NCBI GenBank assembly: GCA_011503125.2 | Contig: WWBZ02000051.1 | Location: 2,914,001 to 2,978,000, forward strand | From: Botryosphaeria dothidea | Lineage: Eukaryota; Ascomycota; Dothideomycetes; Botryosphaeriales; Botryosphaeriaceae | DNA length: 64,000 nucleotides | Direction of reading: 5' to 3' | Part shown: positions 23,883-36,429 of the stretch, piece by piece | Layout: every line of letters begins with the position of its first letter | Numbering within the stretch: position 1 is the stretch's first letter | Position numbers and translations under genes: made by a program | The notes under the pieces: generated by a model | The model's database searches: none | What the model saw: the letters and a program-made list of their open reading frames with translations, nothing else | Told to the model about the DNA's origin: nothing

Positions 23883-24683
23883 AAAGCCGGTCAGAAAGGT
23901 GTGCGGAGGATCCGTTTGTAGTGGAAGTCTTCCATGCTCATGTCTGAATAATCTTGATCCAACGACCTCTGCTTGTGGGCAAGACATGGGCACTTATCTC
24001 GAGGTGATGCTCAGTTTCTCACCAGACCACAAACGAGATTCCCCAGAAATAGAACAGGCAATGATGTGAAGACAAGCCTTCAGTCAGGAATTGTGGAATG
24101 GCTTGTGCGTTGTTTCGGTTTTTGCTTCTTCTTCGGGGAGCATCGATGACGTCACCACGTCCATTAAATGGTCGCACAACCCCTCCACCCCCGAACGCTT
24201 CTCTTCCCGATGCAGCCCTGTCTACCGTGAATTACCACCTCGGCACCATCGCCATGCCGTCTGTCTCCCGTATTCAGCACGTCGCCCGTTATTGATTCTT
24301 GCCGTGTCCAGCTCTCCGCACCTTCACGTTCCACCCGACCCACCAAGAGCGACATGTAAAAATGATAGGCCGCCACTTATGGACATGGCGAAGAATCAGT
24401 CAAGAAGAGCTTGGATGCGGTGGCTTCTGCGGAATGCATCACCGGTGCACTGTCCACGAGTCCTGGATTCTCCAACCACTAAACGCGCAAGCAAGGACGG
24501 CCCATATCTGCGTTTCTACTTATCGCAGTCGTCTGTGCCTGCATAGACATCCCACGATTGCATTTCCCCTCACCCGATAAGCCGCCCCTGGTCCCTGCTT
24601 GCTCGAACAACCCACCTACTTTTCGTTTTTCTCTCTCCGTGGCCCTCCTTGCCCTTTCGTCTCCTCCGCTATAGATCAATGCC
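23883..24683. other. Intergenic region with amino acid transporter promoter
   Basis: 801 bp. Contains a perfect CRE palindrome (24147-24154) and a pyrimidine-rich leader at about 24560-24670 just before the transporter start. No gene supported. Confidence 0.55.
24147..24154. promoter_or_regulatory. CRE-like palindrome TGACGTCA
   Basis: Perfect TGACGTCA within GATGACGTCACCACG, about 530 bp upstream of the amino acid transporter. ATF/CREB-type bZIP site by motif only. Confidence 0.35.
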
Positions 24684-26151
24684 ATGAGTCGAAAATACTA
24701 TTCCGACAATGCCTACGACGCCCCGGAGCAGCAGGAAGTTGCCAATGGGGCCTTGCCCTTGACGTACGACGAGGCTGACGTTTTTGGCAACGAGGAGGGC
24801 CATCAGGTATTTCCGTATTCCTTTTGCAGGACGCCGCATCCCGGCCGGCTCTCTTCACATGTTCCGATCGCTCGGAGATCTCCACGGGCCTCGCTGACAG
24901 CAATTCGTACAGATCAAGTACAAGACCCTTTCCTGGCCCCTCGTTGCCGTCCTCATGGTTGCCGAGATCGTGTCCAATGGCATGCTGTCCCTGCCATCCT
25001 CTCTGGCGGTCGTCGGCATCGTCCCAGGTCTCATCTTGATAGTCTTCCTCGGCATCTTCGCAACATACACAGCATGGCTACTAGTTGAATTCAAATTGCG
25101 CCATCCCGAAGTGCACAACATGGGCGACGCAGGCATGATCCTCTTTGGCCCGATCGGGCGCGAAGTCCTGGCATTCGGCACCGTGTGCTTCGCCATCTTC
25201 GCCACCGGCGGCCAGCTGCTCGCAGGGCAAATAGCCCTTGCCGCGCTGTCGGACAATAGGCTGTGTTTGATGCTCTACACCGGCATCTTCACCATCCCCG
25301 TGCTCCTCTGCAGCTTCCCACGCACCCTGGACAACCTCTCCTGGCTCTGCATCGTCTCGTGCCTCTCCATCCTCGTCGCCGGCATTGTGGGCATGGCCGG
25401 CGCGGGTGCCGAACCCGTCTCTGGCCCCGCCGTCAATGCAACGCGCAGCTCGACTTTCTACGACGCCTTCTTCTCCATCACCAACCCTGTCTTCGCGTAC
25501 GCCGGCCATTTCATGTTCTTCATCCTCGTCTCCGAGATGCGCCGCCCGCAAGACGCCATGAAAGCGGCCTACCTGTTGCAGGGATTCGCAACCACCTTCT
25601 ATGTCGTGTTCGCCGCGGTGGTCTACGTGTACATCGGGAACGACGTGGCGTCGCCCGCCTTCTCGAGCCTGTCCCCAAAGTGGATGAAAGCCGCGTACGG
25701 CATCGCGCTGCCGAACTTCCTGATCGCCGGCGCCCTGTACAGCCACACGGCCTCCAAGCTCTTCTTCATCCGCTTCTTCAGGCACAGCCGGCACCTGCAC
25801 GAGCATACGAAAACGGGCTGGGGCGTGTGGGCCCTGCTGATCATCGCGGCGAACGGCGTGGCCTTCGTGCTGGCGGTGGGCGTGCCGATCTTCAATTATC
25901 TGTTGGGGCTGAGCGCAAGCCTGTTTGCCGCCTGGTACACCTACGGGCTCGCGGGAGCTTTCTGGCTGCACGACGCGTATCACGATTCCGATGGATGGAA
26001 GGCATGGAAGAGAAAGTGGGGGCAAGCAACGCTGGCATGGCTGACGATTCTGGCTGGCGCATTTATTTGCGTGACCGGGACATACGTGAACATACGAGGC
26101 ATTGTGGACGCATACAGAAGCGGGGAGGTTGCGGGTGCGTTTGCATGCTAG
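24684..26151 (+). CDS. Amino acid transporter, Mtr/AVT (Aa_trans) family
   Basis: Exons 24684-24806 and 24913-26151 (1,362 nt, 453 residues), joined EGHQ-IKYKTLSWPLVA. A soluble acidic N-terminus of about 45 residues with a conserved ADVFGNEEGHQIKYKTLSW block is typical of the fungal neutral/aromatic amino acid permease Mtr group. About eleven hydrophobic spans follow, starting with VAEIVSNGMLSLPSSLAVVG, which carries the family GxLxLP element. It probably imports neutral amino acids by proton symport at the plasma membrane, by family. Start context atgccATGag. Confidence 0.9.
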
Positions 26152-26208
26152 CAGAGTCTACTTAGCCGCCCAGGACTCTCACCTGACAGCCCGGCCACCA
26201 AGTCATCT

Positions 26209-29200
26209 TTACCTGCCTGGACTCTGGGGTAAATTGACGAGCGGCCACGGCGGACGGCTTGATTTTGGCAAGCCGGGGGTCCTGACGGTTTGACTCGGCT
26301 TGACTTCATGCAAAGTGGAAGCCGTGTCAGCCGCTGTTGTCAGAGAGTAAATCAGCTCCTTGAGCGGTGCGTCGGTCCTTCTGCACAGCTTCCGCTCGAT
26401 AAGCTGGCGCATTTGCGCAGTAAGGACCAATTTTTTCCCACACTTCTCCAACAATCGGGCCCATTTCTCCGTGAACTTTATCCCCTCTAGCATCTCCGCC
26501 GTGGTTTCAAGATGCGACTGGTACTCAAACAGCGCTTCCCAAACAACCTATGTTACTGCTGCTAACATACAGAGCTCGGACAGCAGTCTTTTCAGTCATT
26601 TTCAGGTCCTTCCGATAGGAGAACAGAGTGCGGAGCATTTCACCGCATTGACTGCACCTGGCCATCGTCATGATGACAGCCTCAGAAATGCGGAGGTCTG
26701 GCTCAGCACGCGCCATGAGAAAGTCCACATCATCCGTAATGTTCGCCAGCAGCAGCATCCCCTCAGATATCTTCAGAGAGGGGTTCCTCTCCCAGATGAC
26801 CTCGAGAAGGGCCTTCTTATTCTTGGTATGCTGCGGTATCTCCGAATAGACGTTACCGGTTGTGAGTGCCTTAAACGCCACACTCTCGGTCGGCACGACG
26901 TCCTTGTCGTACCACAGCAGGATGTCGATCATTGGGAGTCCCCTCACGTTTTGCAGTATTTCAGGGGTGATACTGCAGACGGGCGAGCATTCTGCAAGCA
27001 GGAAGTTCAAGGCTTCTTTCCTGTCGACGCTTTTCAGCATCTCAGCAGTGACGTCAATCCCTCCCGCCCGGTCCATGAGCATGCGTAGGAGGTCATGATC
27101 GCGCCCGCTCCATGTCTTGTCCAGAACGGCACATATAAGTTTCTCTGAAGCTAAGATGCTCTCGTCGTACTCGAGCAGGGGTCTCAGCTTCTTGGGTTCC
27201 TTCACGGTAGCAAGGAGATCATCCTGGGTGATCTGCACATTCTTTGCATCTTGCAAGAAGGCGTCGAGAACACTTTCACCCCGTGCGCGGCCTTTGGCTT
27301 CGATGGCCAGCGCGAGTGGCCTCACCCCCTTGGCGTCTTCCAGATTCGGATCGGCCCCATGGCGGAGCAGGAGCTGGACCACAGGCCTGGCGCCTTGACG
27401 GCAAGCGAAATGCAGAGGCGGGCCGCGGATTTCCGATACCAGCCGGTAGTCTGCACCTCTCTCCAGCAGACACTTGACGGCGATGGCCTGGCTGTTCTGG
27501 ATTGCCGCAAAGAGAGGTGTCTCAAAGTATCCGTTCCGCTCGTTGACGTCGGCGCCGTGATCCACCAACAGCGTTAAGACAGCCTCGCTTCCAAGGAAAG
27601 CAGCCACGTGGATTGCTGAGCCGATGCTGTGCTGGGAACAATCACTTGGGCTTTCGTCGTTCGCGTCCGCGCCATGTTCGATCAGAAGACCAACAATCTT
27701 CTCGCAGGCTCGGAGATCATCGGTCGACGGCCGAGTGTTAGGGGGCCCCACGAAGGAGTCAGAGAGAGAAGGGAAACGGTCAGATGTCGCATTATATGGG
27801 TGGATTGAGAGGCGGAACAGGCTCTTGGGAGACCCCAAGCACCTGTCCAGAGCCGACATGATGGGCCCGCCACGAGACTCGTTTGTCACGCTGACAGAAG
27901 CGCCGTGCTCCAACAGCGTCTCGACGACGTCCAGGTAGAGGTAGTATGCAGCCTCGAGGAGAGCGGTATTGCCGGCCAGATTCACAGCGTCGACGTCAAC
28001 CCCGCTCTCCAGCAGCACCCACACCATCGAGTTCAGCCCCGCCGCAGCTGCAGAGGCCAGCGCGTCAGCATCCGCGGGCGCGTATTCGAACAGCAGCTTG
28101 AAGACCTCGCTCTGCCTCTTCCATCCCTGAGCCGCTGCTTCCATGGCACACAGACACGCCGCCTCTTCCACCCCCGTGAAGCTCGCCTTCTCTAGGAGAA
28201 ACTCGACGACCTCCAAATGCCCCTTCTTACACGCCGCCTTCAGCGGACTCTCCCTCCTCTCCGGATCATGCAGCACCGCCCCCGCCGCAACCAGCACCTC
28301 CGCGACCTCCAAATGCCCATTATCTGCCGCCTCCCACAGCGCCGTGGCACTCGCGCCCCCCATATACCCAGACACGCGATCCACCTCCGCACCGGCGTCA
28401 AGCAGTCGCCGCACGACGCCCGCATGCCCCCTACCCGCCGCCGTCATGAGCGGCGAGCGGCGCTTCTCGCCGTCCGCCAACTCGACGTCGGCGCCCGCGC
28501 TGAGCAGCAGCCCAACGACGGCCGCATGCCCGTTCGCGCACGCCACGTGCAGCGCGCTGACCCACTCGTGCCCCCACGCGCTGGCGACGCGGCGGGGCGG
28601 CTGGGCCGTGTAGTCCACGGGCGCGCCGTGCGCGAGGAGCAGCCGCACCGTCGCGGCGTCGTTGCGCCGGCAGGCGGCCATCAGGGCGCTGGGGCCTTCG
28701 GACGTGGCCTGGTGCGCTTCGGCGCCCGCGCGGAGGAGCAGGCGTGCGATTTCCAGGTGGCCGTGCGAGGCGGCGAGGTGGAGGGCGCTGGGCGTGGTGG
28801 CCGTGTGGCCGGTGCCGCCGTTGCTCTCCGCGTCCAGCTTGCGGTCGATGTCGGCGCCGTGGTCGAGCAGGAGGCGGACCACGTCCGTGTAGCCGCCGAT
28901 GATGGCGGCGCGCAGGGCGGTTTGGTGGCGGCCTTGGAGGACGTTGACGTCGGCGCCGGCGGAGAGGAGGAGTTGCACGGTGTTGAGGTGGCCGAAGCGG
29001 GAGGCTGCTTGGAGGGCGGTGCCGTAGCAGAAGGCTGCGTCGTTGGCGTCGACGCCGCGGTCGAGGAGGAGGCGGAGGAAGGGGTCGTCGGCGATGGCGG
29101 CGGCCATTTGGAAGACGAGGTCGTATCTGTTGTCCTTGGCTTTCTCGTCGGGGAGCAGTTCCAGGGCTGACTTTATCAGGCCGCCGGGGCCTTTGGTGAG

Positions 29201-32200
29201 TGCGGCTGCGATAGAGTCGGTATTTGTGAAGCGGCCGTCTGGGTCGAATATTCTGCTGTGATAGTTGTGCATGTCGATGTCGCCGGAAAAGAACTCCAGG
29301 GCTTTTTCAAGAGAGGGATGGATGCCTGGACCGTGGGCTTCGAGCTTGAGGCCAGCTGCAACCAGACGCTGAAAGATGATACCGGAATCTGCCTCTCTAG
29401 TGGCGACATCAACAAGGATAGAACTGTCATCTACGACGGCGGTTTGGACAGTTGCGCCTCCGTCTAGAATACACTGTATAATATCCAGAGGGCAATCGCG
29501 GACAGCAGCGTGGATTGGTAGCCTTTCATGGCCACCTTTAGCGTTTACATCGGCACCATGGTCGAATAGAATGCGAATTGTTGCTTTCGTTGCAGCCTGG
29601 TTCCCTTGAGTCCACGTCTCGCAATGCGAACGTGATATCCAATCCGATGGTAAGAAGCGATTGCAGTTTTTAATGCACCATTGAAGAGCATTGAGTTCAG
29701 CCTCCTGTAGCCGTTGGCTGTTTCCGGAGATATGATTGAGGAAGTTGTAGACCGAGGGGTGAATTGCCCTTGGGACAGCATCATTGACGTATGCACCCTG
29801 GTTCAAAAGATACTGAACCAGATCAGGGTGCCCGTTATGTGCAGCCATGGCCAGAGCACGTGTCACGGCTCGTAAACAGGTTTCTTTTCCTTGCAGCATC
29901 TCGATGAAGAGCTGCGTAGTGCTGGAATACCCGCCGCTGGCAGCAAGTACTAGGCAGTTTCCAAGAGAGATCTCATCTTTTTCCATCCTTGGATTAGCGA
30001 GGAGGGCCTGAGATAGCTCTGGGGACCTATGTGAAACCGTCCACTCTAGACATTCATTCAGATCCGATTGTTCAATCATCCTTTGAGCGTCTTTGTTGAT
30101 GAGTTCCAGGACGATTTTCGTATGACGACCCCGACAGGCACCCTTGAGAGCTCGTGAGTAGGTCTTCTTTTCAAACGGAGGACCGGAATCAAGAAGGGCA
30201 GTTATGACTTGTCCGCGTCCATTTTCTGCTGCCGTCCTCAGGATCTTCGCCCGGGTCTCGGCAAGTTCTCCACCCGAGCACCGCTCTTCTGCCAGTTGCA
30301 ATGCTCGCAGCGCTAGAGAATCGCTACCTTCGCAGGCATTCTCGAGAATGACCCGGACGAATTCTTCAGTCTCCTCCGGTGATCCACTCCGCTCAAGCAG
30401 GAAGTCGACGACGTGGGTGTGTCCATTTCGCATGGCCTTTCTTAAAGCAACGACAAAGGTCCTCCTCTTGAGATCAAGTCCGCTTTCACAGAGCAAGCGA
30501 ACAATCTCCAAATGTCCAGCACCACCAGCCTCCTCCAACGCGGAGCTGCCTGCTTGACGCCAATATCGAGAAGCTCACGCTGCTCCATCAACAACTTGAC
30601 CACAGCCACCTGGCCCGCAGCCGCAACCGACGGCAGCACCTTTGATCGGCCCCGATTAATGCTATCCATCCCCCCTCTCCTCGACCGCGCTGATTTCACC
30701 GCATTCTCCATCCCCGCCAGATTACCAGCCGCCGCAATCCCAACCAATCGCTCCACCCGTGTCTCTGCCGCCATCCCGGCACTCTCCTTCTCCCTCCACT
30801 CCCGCTCCGCTTCCCACTTCCCCGTTTCCCTCTCGAGTTTTTCCTACTCTCCTCCCTCAACCCTGGCGACGCCTCCCTCAACAGCGACCGATACCGCGAC
30901 GGTGGCATCTTGCACGCGCGGCTAATACCCCCTGCGCGCATCCCAGCCGTCTCCTTTGCGATCCGCAGCCTCGCCGTCTCCGGCGCCATCAGCGCCCGCA
31001 CCGTCTCCTCGTGTCCCGCGTCCGCCGCTACGCAGAGCGCTTCTTCGCTGCTGTCTGCGCCGGCGGCCAGCAGAGCTCGCACGGCGGACGCGTGGCCCAT
31101 GCAGGCGGCGGCGACGAGTGGGGTTGTTTGCGAGTCGGTGGGGGAGGGAGTGTTCGGGTTCGCGCCGTGCGCCAGGAGGAGTTTGAGCATGCGGACGTGG
31201 CCGCAAGCGGAGGCGACGAGAAGGGGTGTGGAGAAGGTGGGAGTGGTGGGGGTGGAGGCATTTGGGTCGGCGTTGTGGGCGAGGAGGAGACGGGCGCAAC
31301 GGGGGCGATTATTGAGGGCAGCAAGGTGAAGGGAGGGGGTGAGGAGGGATGGATCAGTGTCAAAAGGGGGCAGGGTGAGGAGGTAGGAGAGAGTTGGGAC
31401 GTGGTTGTGGAAGACGGCGGTGAAGAGGGCGTTGGTGGGGAGGTGGGAGGTGATGTTTGGGGTGTGATGAATGAGGGAGAGGAGGGTAGTGGTGTTGCCG
31501 GCTTCAATGGCGGTGAGGAGGGTGGCTTCTTGTTCGGATGGGGACGCGGCAGAGAGAGCCGCTCCGGGGAGGGGGTCGCTGAGCTGGTCCTGAAGAGGTT
31601 CCAAGGATGGCTGGGAACGGGCGTTGCGGCGGTATAGTTTCGTGTCGTCTTGTAGGTTTCGCAAGTGATGTAGCTCTCTGGTCAGAATTATCGACAGCGT
31701 AAACAAGAGATGAAAGAAGCTGCCTGATGCTTTGCGTTTGAACTTGGTCCAGCAGCAGCGTTACTGGGCTGGCGGCTGCCACATTCAGGATGATGTTAAG
31801 GCACTCTTGAGCATTCATTGGAGAGACCTCCTGGCCCTTCACCTCTGCAAATGCCTGCTTCACCCTGTACTCGGAAATGATCGTGTCCCATACTTTCCAG
31901 GGCTCCTGGCTGCTGAGCGTGAGCTTCGCCACAACATACCTCAAGATGTCGGCTGAAGTAATGCCAACGCAATTGACGTAGACCAGAGGGGTGGGTGCTT
32001 TCTGTTCGGCAGAAGTGGATGAGATGGCCTTTCTGACAGCGTCACAAACGTCCCGCGTCTCAGCCTCATCGCTGTGGATAGACAAGATTGATGAGGAGCT
32101 CGATTCCCACCAATATCGTAATTCTTCCAGCTCAAGGACTTGAGTTGTGGAGTTGGTCTCATGATTGCTTGATTGGCTCACGATTCCGGAATCCACAAGT

Positions 32201-32910
32201 CCGGCTTTTGCCATGAAGCTCCTCAGTCATTGGGACTTCGTACGTGGTACTTCCCCGGCTCCTGAGCGTAAGGCCTCCATTAGTCTCCAATCCCAGGCGA
32301 AGACGTACATCTGCCTCTTTGGTCCTCAGCAACAATCTCCATGGAGTCTGATTCCCTTGGAGAGTAAGGCCGTCGTATGTTGTCTTTCCTGTGGCAATGC
32401 GGATGTAGTATACGAGCATATGTAAGGCAGTGTCATACAGAGAGAACAGCGTGTCTTTGGGGGTGTCATCCTCGGAGAAGAGCGTTTCAATCTCATCCCG
32501 GGTTGAAGTTTCGTACTGCACAAACAGACGAGCAGCATACTCCAGGTCATACACCAGATTTCCGAAGGCCTGGACATCCTCGAATGGTTGTCAAAGTAGG
32601 AACCAGAAGGGCGACCAAAGCAGATGCCATTCGCTCCGGTATTCTTTCGGAATGGAGATGCAGCTCTCTCTCAGGACATCGATCCAGGATAATATTTTCT
32701 CCAGCAGGTCACTGACAATGATGGCTTCATTCTCAGGAGCGTTATAACGCCAAGATTTCCAGACTGCTTGCTCCCTTTTTTCTTGGACAACTTTGCGAAT
32801 TGCCAGTAGGACGTTACGTTTACCAGTTCTGGCCAGGATGAGGGTATCTTTCAAGTGACCGTCGGCTCCATCAATGGCGGTCTGCCACGGGTATTTGGGA
32901 GGTTGAGAGG
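26209..32910 (-). pseudogene. NLR/STAND-like protein with long ankyrin array, disrupted
   Basis: Reading 5' to 3' on the minus strand: a helical N-terminal domain as found before NACHT modules in fungal NLR-like proteins (LLEKILSWIDVL ... EDVQAFGNLVYDLEYAARL; about 32910-32400), a NACHT-like core (about 32150-31690) with a Walker B-like PVTLLLDQVQ and sensor-like IILTRELHHL, and at least twenty ankyrin repeats (about 31600-27250; for example GADVNVLQGRHQTALRAAI, GHLEIARLLLRAGAE). A degenerate C-terminal repeat zone ends near 26209. Breaks: an in-frame TGA after WSPFWFLL (about 32591-32593) in an otherwise continuous frame, frame changes near 32200, 31680, 30830 and 30550, and another with a TAG near 26570. 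No Walker A (GxxxxGKS/T) is visible where expected; the place is ESSSSSILSIHS. The 26525-30538 segment alone is an open frame of 1,337 codons. Some breaks could be unrecognised introns, but not the TGA. Confidence 0.68.
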
Positions 32911-33489
32911 AGCGTGGAGTGGCTTGAATTTTCCCACAAGGAAGACCAGGAGGTGTTGAGTTGAGAAGGAATGAGTGAGTGCTTTGCAAGCAGGAGGATA
33001 TCCAGCTAGCGTCAAGCTCGGACCGCCAGAGCTGCTGCCTGGAACCGGCCCCCATGACGGTCCCGTTTATTTTGTGGTGGAAAAGGAAGGACGAATGGTC
33101 TTGGCGATGATCTCCCGAGCGATCGCTCGCACAAGAGTAAAACAATTGATGCATTGTCTGGCGCTGAAGGCGAGATATCCTACAGACAACATGAGGTTTG
33201 CCATGGGGAGTCGGGGCATTCTTCTGGACACAAAGGCTCCATGTTCCGAGTAACAAAGCTATGCGGATGAATGCTTCGACTCCCCATGGCAGTCGAATAC
33301 TACTTTGTGTCTCTTTCTTCATGTGTTGCGCTTGAGTACCATTCGCTGACTCAGCAACCCACGGGCCCGTGCGCGCCGAGCCGAGGCTGCCATTCGTGTC
33401 TTCGTTCGATTCTCCTCGTTGTCTTTCCATCATCATCATGATCTTTCGTGACTCCACCCACCCTGGATCCACCAGCTTTGGTGCTTGGC
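32911..33489. other. 5' flank of the NLR-like gene and 3' flank of the oxidoreductase
   Basis: The frame of the NLR N-terminal domain stays open upstream to 33472, but the translated sequence there shows no conservation signs. A TGACTCA heptamer lies at 33347-33353. No separate gene. Confidence 0.4.
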
Positions 33490-35087
33490 TCAGAGCTCAG
33501 ATAGCGTCCGCGGGAGAAAAGCACGCCTGATGCGCTCCTCCGTGATACCCAGCTGTTCCGGAAACCATTCGCGCACCTCCTCAACTGCGGATTCTGGCAA
33601 GAGTCCTTGACGTGCCAGCAGTGTCATGCCAAGCGCCTTTCCAGAAAGCCATGCATGAACCATACCTTCACCAGAGTACCCGACCGCCGCCCATTCCGCT
33701 CCTTCGGCCTCTCCATGCAATTGCCTTCCAGTCATACTGACCGGCAACTCCCCAACCCAAGGAAACCCATCAGACGAAAACCCCATGATCCCGGTCCACA
33801 TGCTCTTTACACCAGTGGAAGAGCCCCAGTGCTCCCGACCAAATACAGCTGAAAGCGCTCCGCTGAGATGGATGTCGACATACAAGTCCAAACTATCGTC
33901 AACTGAAACACCCATCTCTTCCAGCCCGTGGGACCTTGCTGACGCCAGCCCACCGCCGAACATCATCTCACTGTTCGAGTTCGTCCCGTCCTCGGATCCC
34001 GGCAGCTGGGCGAGATAGTCAAAGCCTTCGTGGTAGTTGAGGAGCCATGAATGCTTGCGGGATTGGTTTTCGAACTTTTCTCCCGGGCCTTGAGCGCTCA
34101 TCTGTCCGCGCAACGGAAATACTCGGCCGTGAAAGCCGGGTACGAGATGACCTACGTAGCCGTTTGTGCAGTGCACCACGTGCTTGGCCTGGAGAGTTCC
34201 ACGGCATGTGGTCATGTTGTACGGGAAAGGCTGCCCCTTGACAGTGTCCATTTCAGACACCGGCGTGTTGGTTTCGAGCGTGAAGGATGAGGCGAAGTCT
34301 CGCTGAAGCTCTGCGAGTAACTGCGTGACTAGTCGATATGGCCATAGTGCGCCAGCTGGTCCGGTGATGGCACCCACGGCGTGATTTGAAAGCTGGAAAC
34401 CCTGTATTGAATGTCAGACGAAAGGAACTCAAGTGAAAAAACCACAAAAAATCCACTCGCCTTTGTCAGTTTCTCGCCCGTGTGCGAAGCGAATTCACTC
34501 GACTCCTCCGGCATGTCTTTCTTGAACTCAGCGAAACACTTCAAAGCTTCTTCAAAGCTTTCTTCGTCGAAATAAATTGAGACAAACTCAACCTTCCGCA
34601 ATTGACTGTGTTGCCGGACTTCAGGCCTTGAGTCCAACAACCCTTCCATTGCTGGGAGGTGGCCAAGCTGGAACCTCGTCAGCTTCATGGCCACATCTCT
34701 AGCAAACTGCTCTTTATACTCGTGGTACTCAAGCACAGTCTCGAGCATGTGCCCACCATTTCGACCTGTTGCCCCGCTGCAGGCATCTCGGGCTTCCAGC
34801 ATGGCAACGGACGGCGGGGCAACTCCTTGTTCCTTGGCTGTCTGCAGCACTGTCCAGGTCACTGAAAGGCCTGTGATTCCGGAACCAATGATCACGACAT
34901 CCGCCTCCTTTGGTAGGTTTTCTGAATGTGCTTTCGCCACTGTCGGATGCGGGTCTCGAAGCCAGAATGGCTCGGTGCTGCCCTTTGCGGTTGGCAGTCC
35001 AGGACGTTTGTGGACTCGGTCAAGGGCAGCTTGTCGTACCTCATATGGAACACTTGAATCTTCAAGAATGCCATGGATCAGAGACAT
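33490..35087 (-). CDS. FAD-dependent oxidoreductase, DAO family
   Basis: Exons 34461-35087 and 33490-34401 (1,539 nt, 512 residues). FAD-binding Rossmann motif VVIIGSGITGLSVTW (GxGxxG) and the DAO-family block DACSGATGRNGGHM that contacts flavin; a C-terminal GFSSDGFPWVGELP closes the FAD fold. Related to glycine/D-amino acid or sarcosine oxidase-like proteins (COG0665); amine substrate unknown. The intron has a GC donor (AAG-gcgagt) and acceptor tacag; the nearby GT would give the wrong phase, so the GC donor is required by the frame and by GFQLSNHAVGA after the junction. No signal peptide. Divergent from the esterase at 35694. Confidence 0.88.
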
Positions 35088-35693
35088 ATTGGGAAGCCAA
35101 AACCGGGAGGGGACGATTCTTTTGCCTGTTTTGTTGGATAGATGAGGTCAAGCTTCAAGGCTCGGTAGTGTGGGACCGGAGGTGTTCCTGATACATGCCG
35201 TTTTCTGGATACGAAAGACTATTTGAGCATCATCATCTATTCGCCGAACGAGGTTATGATGGTGCAAGAGCCGATAAAATCGGCACGTCAATCTCGGAGC
35301 GGCAGGTCATGGGCGGCGCAAAAACCTTCCACATCGGGAATGGTGCGAGCGTGTTCGCGGTTTGACCGCAATCGTGCCTCAGTTGAAGGCGAAAAGACCT
35401 CTACTAGTCCTGCTGATGAAGAGCGCATAAACTTTCTTCTTTTGGAATGATTAGCGAGTTGTACTCATCCTTTGGGCTCGGAGGGGTAATCAGCGTTTAC
35501 ACAGCTACATCACCCCACGGCTGATACTGATAAAGTCTTGCAGATAACTTACACGAGCCGCTTCAATTCCAATTGCATAATCGCATGTGATGTTGCAGAC
35601 TCTGAAGTACATACGGAATTCCATATAAAGCAAAGATAAGTTTCGCAAGGACTACGAGCAATTAATCTGCCCATTCCAGGGAGTCCACACATC
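35088..35693. promoter_or_regulatory. Divergent promoter region oxidoreductase / esterase
   Basis: 606 bp between divergent starts; likely shared control region of the two metabolic genes. No specific motif recognised. Confidence 0.45.
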
Positions 35694-36396
35694 ATGCCTC
35701 CTCAAACACCAGTCGACACAGTTACTGTCGACATTGAGTCCTTCGGAAGAGTGAAAGGGCATTTATTTGCAAGTGGTACTCGCCAGTTCTGTGGCATCCC
35801 TTATGCACGACTCTCAAAGCGCTGGACCCGTTCCACTCTGAACACATCCTTGCCGGATTCCTATCATGACGGCACCAAACACGGGTAAGTGATCCGTGGA
35901 GAGATGAATAGGTAGCTTTCATAGAGCGCAACGGAAACTTTGCTAATCACTCTGCAAGGCCGATCTGCCCTCAGCCCCCGGAATACACAGGAGAGGACCC
36001 CACGATACCTGTGCCTCTGTTTCCTCATTTCAACAAACCTCAGGAGGATGATCTCAAGTGTTTAAACTTGAACATTGTGCTTCCATCCCAAAAAGCATCC
36101 AGTCCGCTCCCGGTGATGGTCTGGATTCATGGAGGTTCCTTTCTCTTCGGCTCTTCCACCATTCCAATCTACGACATGGTCAACTTCGTGACATACGCCG
36201 CCGAACGCGATACTCCCGTCATCGGCGTCAGCATCAACTACCGCGTCGGCCTCTTCGGCTTCCTCGCCTCCCAATCCATCAAAGACGACCTCACCAACGA
36301 CGGCTTCGCCGGCGCCGGCAACTTCGGCCTGACGGACCAGCAAACCGCCCTGGAGTGGGTGCACCGCCACATCGCCAGCGTCGGCGGCGACCCAGC

Positions 36397-36429
<33 letters not shown>

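Noticed and set aside
25081..26025. Minus-strand frame opposite the amino acid transporter
   Set aside because: Composition typical of an antisense shadow; the plus strand is a clear membrane protein.
28217..29170. Plus-strand frame across the ankyrin region
   Set aside because: Antisense to clean ankyrin repeats; Arg/His-rich shadow.
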